NCBI GenBank assembly: GCA_000437555.1
Contig: FR901011.1
Location: 36,371-43,727 of the forward strand
DNA from: Acidaminococcus sp. CAG:917
GTDB lineage: Bacteria; Bacillota; Clostridia; Christensenellales; CAG-917
Direction: 5' to 3'
Length of the DNA stretch: 7,357 bases
The number at the start of each line of letters is the position of its first letter. Position 1 is the first letter of the stretch. The position numbers were made by a program, and so were the translations under genes. Shown here one piece after another: positions 5,973 to 7,357 of this stretch. Under the pieces are notes generated by a model. It worked only from the letters and a program-made list of their open reading frames with translations, was not told the origin of the DNA and searched no databases.

Positions 5973-6022
5973 CTCGCTATTCCGTCGCTCCGCTCCTTAC
6001 GAATCCCACCGTCTCCGCCATA
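5973..6022 (+). repeat. Second copy of the tRNA-Ser 3' end with its repeat lead-in
   Basis: Bases 6000-6022 are identical to the tRNA 3' end at 5825-5847, including CCA, but the rest of the tRNA is missing. In its place is a lead-in starting CTCGCTATTCCGTCGCTCC (from 5973) that recurs at 6310. No acceptor, D or anticodon arm partner is present, so it is not a tRNA gene. It is followed by a hairpin and a terminator, as the true tRNA is. Confidence 0.88.
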
Positions 6023-6047
6023 GCGTCGCCGCAAGGCGACATATAAC

Positions 6048-6078
6048 ACGGCAAGCGAAACGCTTGCCGTTTCTTTTT
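6048..6078 (+). terminator. Strong rho-independent terminator
   Basis: A perfect 10-base stem, ACGGCAAGCG (6048-6057) with CGCTTGCCGT (6061-6070), closes an AAA loop and is followed by TTCTTTTT. A small GNRA-loop hairpin (6025-6040) precedes it. No gene is seen just upstream on the plus strand other than the tRNA fragment, so its present role is unclear. Confidence 0.8.
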
Positions 6079-6171
6079 ACGCCTGCGACTCCTCTTCCTC
6101 AAAAGCTACCGCTTTTTCGGGATTGCGCCTCTGGCGCTAAAATAATAATCGTTGTTTTTATCCCTATACAA

Positions 6172-6309
6172 TTCCGCAAAAGTCACTTTTGCGGAAAGCG
6201 AGGAAAGAGACGATAAAACGAAAAAACAAACGCAGTTTGTTTTGAGTAAACAGTCGTCTTTCCGAGCCTGTGACGCTTATCGTTAAGCAGGGCTTGCGTG
6301 AGCAGGCTC
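6172..6309. other. Three consecutive stem-loops, possible structured RNA or repeat element
   Basis: Stem-loop one is perfect: TTCCGCAAAAG (6172-6182) with CTTTTGCGGAA (6186-6196). Stem-loop two pairs GGAAAGAGACGA (6202-6213) with TCGTCTTTCC (6254-6263) with a two-base bulge, and has a perfect inner hairpin AAAACAAAC/GTTTGTTTT (6223-6231, 6235-6243). Stem-loop three pairs GAGCCTG (6264-6270) with CAGGCTC (6303-6309) and holds GCTTA/TAAGC inside. They abut with almost no spacer. I recognise no known RNA family. Confidence 0.4.
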
Positions 6310-6462
6310 CTCGCTATTCCGTCCCTCCGCTCCTTACGAATCCCACGTCTTTTCCAAGCGGTACCCGACTGAACACGTAAAAAGGTTTGGTTGGGGTTTT
6401 GTTTTTTTCGCCATAATGGCTCGCTGTGAGTCACAAAAAAAAGCAACCGAGGTTGCTTTTTT
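6310..6462 (+). repeat. Third, degenerate copy of the tRNA-tail repeat, split by a 58-base insertion
   Basis: Bases 6310-6350 match 5973-6014 with one substitution and one deleted base, including the tRNA-derived CGAATCCCAC-GTCT. Bases 6409-6462 match the tRNA-flanking 5841-5900 (CGCCATA, the TGGCTCGCTGTGAG hairpin, the GCAAC/GTTGC terminator) with small differences. Between them, 6351-6408 has no counterpart in the other copies. Read without that insertion, it is one continuous module: lead-in, tRNA tail, hairpin, terminator. Confidence 0.75.
6435..6462. terminator. Bidirectional rho-independent terminator
   Basis: The hairpin GCAAC-CGAG-GTTGC (6443-6456) has eight A before it and six T after it, so it can stop transcription from both sides. 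It is the nearest convincing terminator for the rubredoxin operon, which runs toward it on the minus strand from 6577. It is also the trailing part of the third tRNA-tail repeat. Confidence 0.8.
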
Positions 6463-6576
6463 GTTTGATTGGTTTTCGTTTAAAACGATTTGTGCCTAAA
6501 GACAAATTATCTGCCTTGGGTTAATCTTTTGATTTTGTTTTGAAAAACCGTGTTTTGGGTTTTACCGAAAATCGGC

Positions 6577-6735
6577 TTAGTCTTCGGGAGCGAACATTGA
6601 TTTATCTACGCCGCAGAGGGGACATTCAAAATCGTCGGGCAAATCCTCGAATTTTGTGCCGGGGGCGATATCGAGTTCGGGTGCGCCGACTTCTTCGTCA
6701 TAGACCCAGCCGCATGCTTCACATACGTATTTCAT
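6577..6735 (-). CDS. Rubredoxin
   Basis: A 52-residue one-iron electron carrier of the cytoplasm. The two iron-binding CxxC pairs are Cys5/Cys8 (YVCEACGWVYD) and Cys38/Cys41 (FECPLCGVDK), with the usual PGTKFEDLPDDF between them and the aromatic residues Tyr3, Trp10, Tyr12, Phe29 and Phe36 that form the core. The length is typical. A near-perfect Shine-Dalgarno GGAGGT lies 6 bases before the ATG. The gene starts 17 bases after the stop of the flavin reductase-rubredoxin fusion and is surely cotranscribed with it. In anaerobes such carriers pass electrons to rubrerythrins, flavodiiron proteins or superoxide reductase; which partner is used here is not shown. Confidence 0.97.
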   Translation of the reverse strand: MKYVCEACGWVYDEEVGAPELDIAPGTKFEDLPDDFECPLCGVDKSMFAPED

Positions 6736-6752
6736 AAAGATACCTCCAAAAG

Positions 6753-7357
6753 TTATTGTATTTTTTCAAAATCGCTTGCGCCGTGTTTGCAGAGCGGGCA
6801 AACGAAATCGTCTGGGAGAGTTTCGCCTTCGTAAATGTAACCGCAGATTTTGCATACATAACCTGTTTTACCTTGAGTCTGCGGTTTCGGTTTTACGTTG
6901 GATTGATAATAATTATACGTCATTGTTTCCTTATCGGAAATGACGCGCGATTCCGTCACGGAACAGATGAACATACCGTGGGTATTGACGTCTACGTAGT
7001 CTTCCACCTTTAGTGAGATGAATGCGTTGATGTAACGCGGAAGGAATACGAGTCCGTTGTCGGAGTGAAGGGGAGAGCAGTCTTTAAATTTATCGACGTT
7101 TCTGCCGCTTTGGAATCCGAACGTTTCAAACACTTTGAACGGAGCCTCAACCGAAAGGCAGTTTACGTTCATTTTACCTGTCTGTTTTATGACGTGGTGA
7201 GAATAGTTTTGTTTGTTGATTGTAACGGCTATACGGTTGGGGGAGTCGGAAACCTGTGTGACGGTATTGACAATAAGTCCGTTATCTTTTTTGCCGTCGT
7301 TTGAAGTAACTACGTAAAGTCCGTAACCGATTTTAAAAAGCGCAGTTAAATCTTTTT
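6753..7357 (-). CDS. hrb: Flavin reductase-rubredoxin fusion (high molecular weight rubredoxin), start just outside the window
   Basis: Two hundred residues are visible, and the frame is open to the window edge. The first visible residues, KDLTALFKIGYGLYVVTSNDG, match the very start of this family, so only a few residues are missing; the internal Met at 7172 is not the start. Residues 1 to about 155 form a flavin reductase-like, FMN-binding split-barrel domain (IVNTVTQVSDSPNRIAVTIN, FKVFETFGFQSGR). A KPKPQTQ linker follows. The C-terminal rubredoxin-type knuckle has Cys168/Cys171 (YVCKICGYIYEGE) and Cys186/Cys189 (FVCPLCKHG), with a shortened middle loop. Proteins of this kind (Hrb in acetogens) move electrons from NAD(P)H through FMN to iron, feeding flavodiiron or similar oxygen-detoxifying enzymes. 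A free rubredoxin is encoded next in the operon. Confidence 0.93.
   Translation of the reverse strand, partial: KDLTALFKIGYGLYVVTSNDGKKDNGLIVNTVTQVSDSPNRIAVTINKQNYSHHVIKQTGKMNVNCLSVEAPFKVFETFGFQSGRNVDKFKDCSPLHSDNGLVFLPRYINAFISLKVEDYVDVNTHGMFICSVTESRVISDKETMTYNYYQSNVKPKPQTQGKTGYVCKICGYIYEGETLPDDFVCPLCKHGASDFEKIQ

Larger units (their letters stand above)
5846..6576. other. Gene-free, hairpin-dense region with repeats
   Basis: About 730 bases between the tRNA and rubredoxin genes hold no convincing gene. They contain three terminator hairpins, direct repeats of the tRNA 3' end, and a series of short perfect inverted repeats: 6025-6040 (GTCGCC/GGCGAC around GCAA), 6048-6070, 6101-6116 (AAAAGC/GCTTTT), 6125-6137 (GCGCC/GGCGC), 6172-6196, 6202-6263 and 6264-6309. 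The open frames in it (for example 6183-6446 on the minus strand) translate the repeats and lack ribosome-binding sites. The composition suggests decayed repeat elements or an untranslated structured RNA. Confidence 0.6.

Noticed and set aside
5825..6022. Attachment sites (attL/attR) of an integrated element at the tRNA
   Set aside because: The two exact copies are only 175 bases apart with no integrase or cargo between them. At most this is a remnant after excision, so I list it as a repeat.
5715..6023. Open frame across the tRNA gene and its downstream repeat
   Set aside because: It overlaps a complete tRNA and terminator, and there is no reason to expect translation.
6183..6446. Open frame of 87 codons on the minus strand in the repeat region
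   Set aside because: It runs through the stem-loops and the tRNA-tail repeat (its GIRKERRDGIA segment is the reverse translation of that repeat) and has no ribosome-binding site. Such frames are typical false genes over repeats.
7170..7172. Met at 7172 as the start of the flavin reductase-rubredoxin protein
   Set aside because: The same frame continues upstream with 61 residues of clear flavin reductase sequence to the window edge.

Overview
The window looks like chromosome of an obligately anaerobic, low-to-moderate GC Bacillota, most likely class Clostridia. This rests on a flavin reductase/rubredoxin fusion next to a free rubredoxin, a tungstate ABC importer, strong Shine-Dalgarno sequences (AGGAG, GGAGGAG, GGAGGT), TTGNNN/TATAAT promoters and AT-rich spacers. 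I cannot name genus or species from the sequence alone.

Layout. (1) Bases 124-2560, minus strand: a tungstate importer operon, tupA-tupB-tupC (binding lipoprotein, permease, ATPase). A consensus promoter (2690-2718) precedes a leader that looks like a molybdenum/tungsten cofactor (Moco/Tuco) riboswitch (about 2568-2660). (2) 2813-3853, plus strand: a divergent zinc alcohol dehydrogenase with its own promoter; a perfect palindrome (2726-2743) lies between the two promoters. (3) 3854-4277: an AT-rich gap with no convincing gene. (4) 4278-5616, plus strand: a MarR-type regulator with a perfect palindrome just after its predicted transcription start, then a YczE-like membrane protein gene broken by a one-base frameshift. 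(5) 5755-5845: tRNA-Ser(CGA). (6) 5846-6576: a gene-free, hairpin-dense region with three terminators and direct repeats of the 3' end of the tRNA. (7) 6577-7357, minus strand: rubredoxin preceded by a flavin reductase-rubredoxin fusion whose first residues lie just beyond the window edge.

The most notable observation is that TupA appears circularly permuted. The block that ends ordinary TupA proteins (KGAYVLSDKGTYLAYK through the GESLFY region) sits directly after the lipoprotein cysteine. The block that starts ordinary TupA proteins (ISTTTS through GQGMGACLTMA) sits at the C-terminus, where the protein stops. Each block occurs once, so this is a rearranged single domain and not a duplication. 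I made this comparison from memory of the family, so it needs an alignment or a structure prediction.

How the parts may work together (inference): TupABC brings in tungstate, and the leader would let the cell shut this off when the tungsten or molybdenum cofactor is plentiful. The divergent alcohol dehydrogenase could act beside a tungsten-dependent aldehyde oxidoreductase encoded elsewhere. The rubredoxin pair belongs to electron transfer and oxygen or peroxide defence typical of strict anaerobes.
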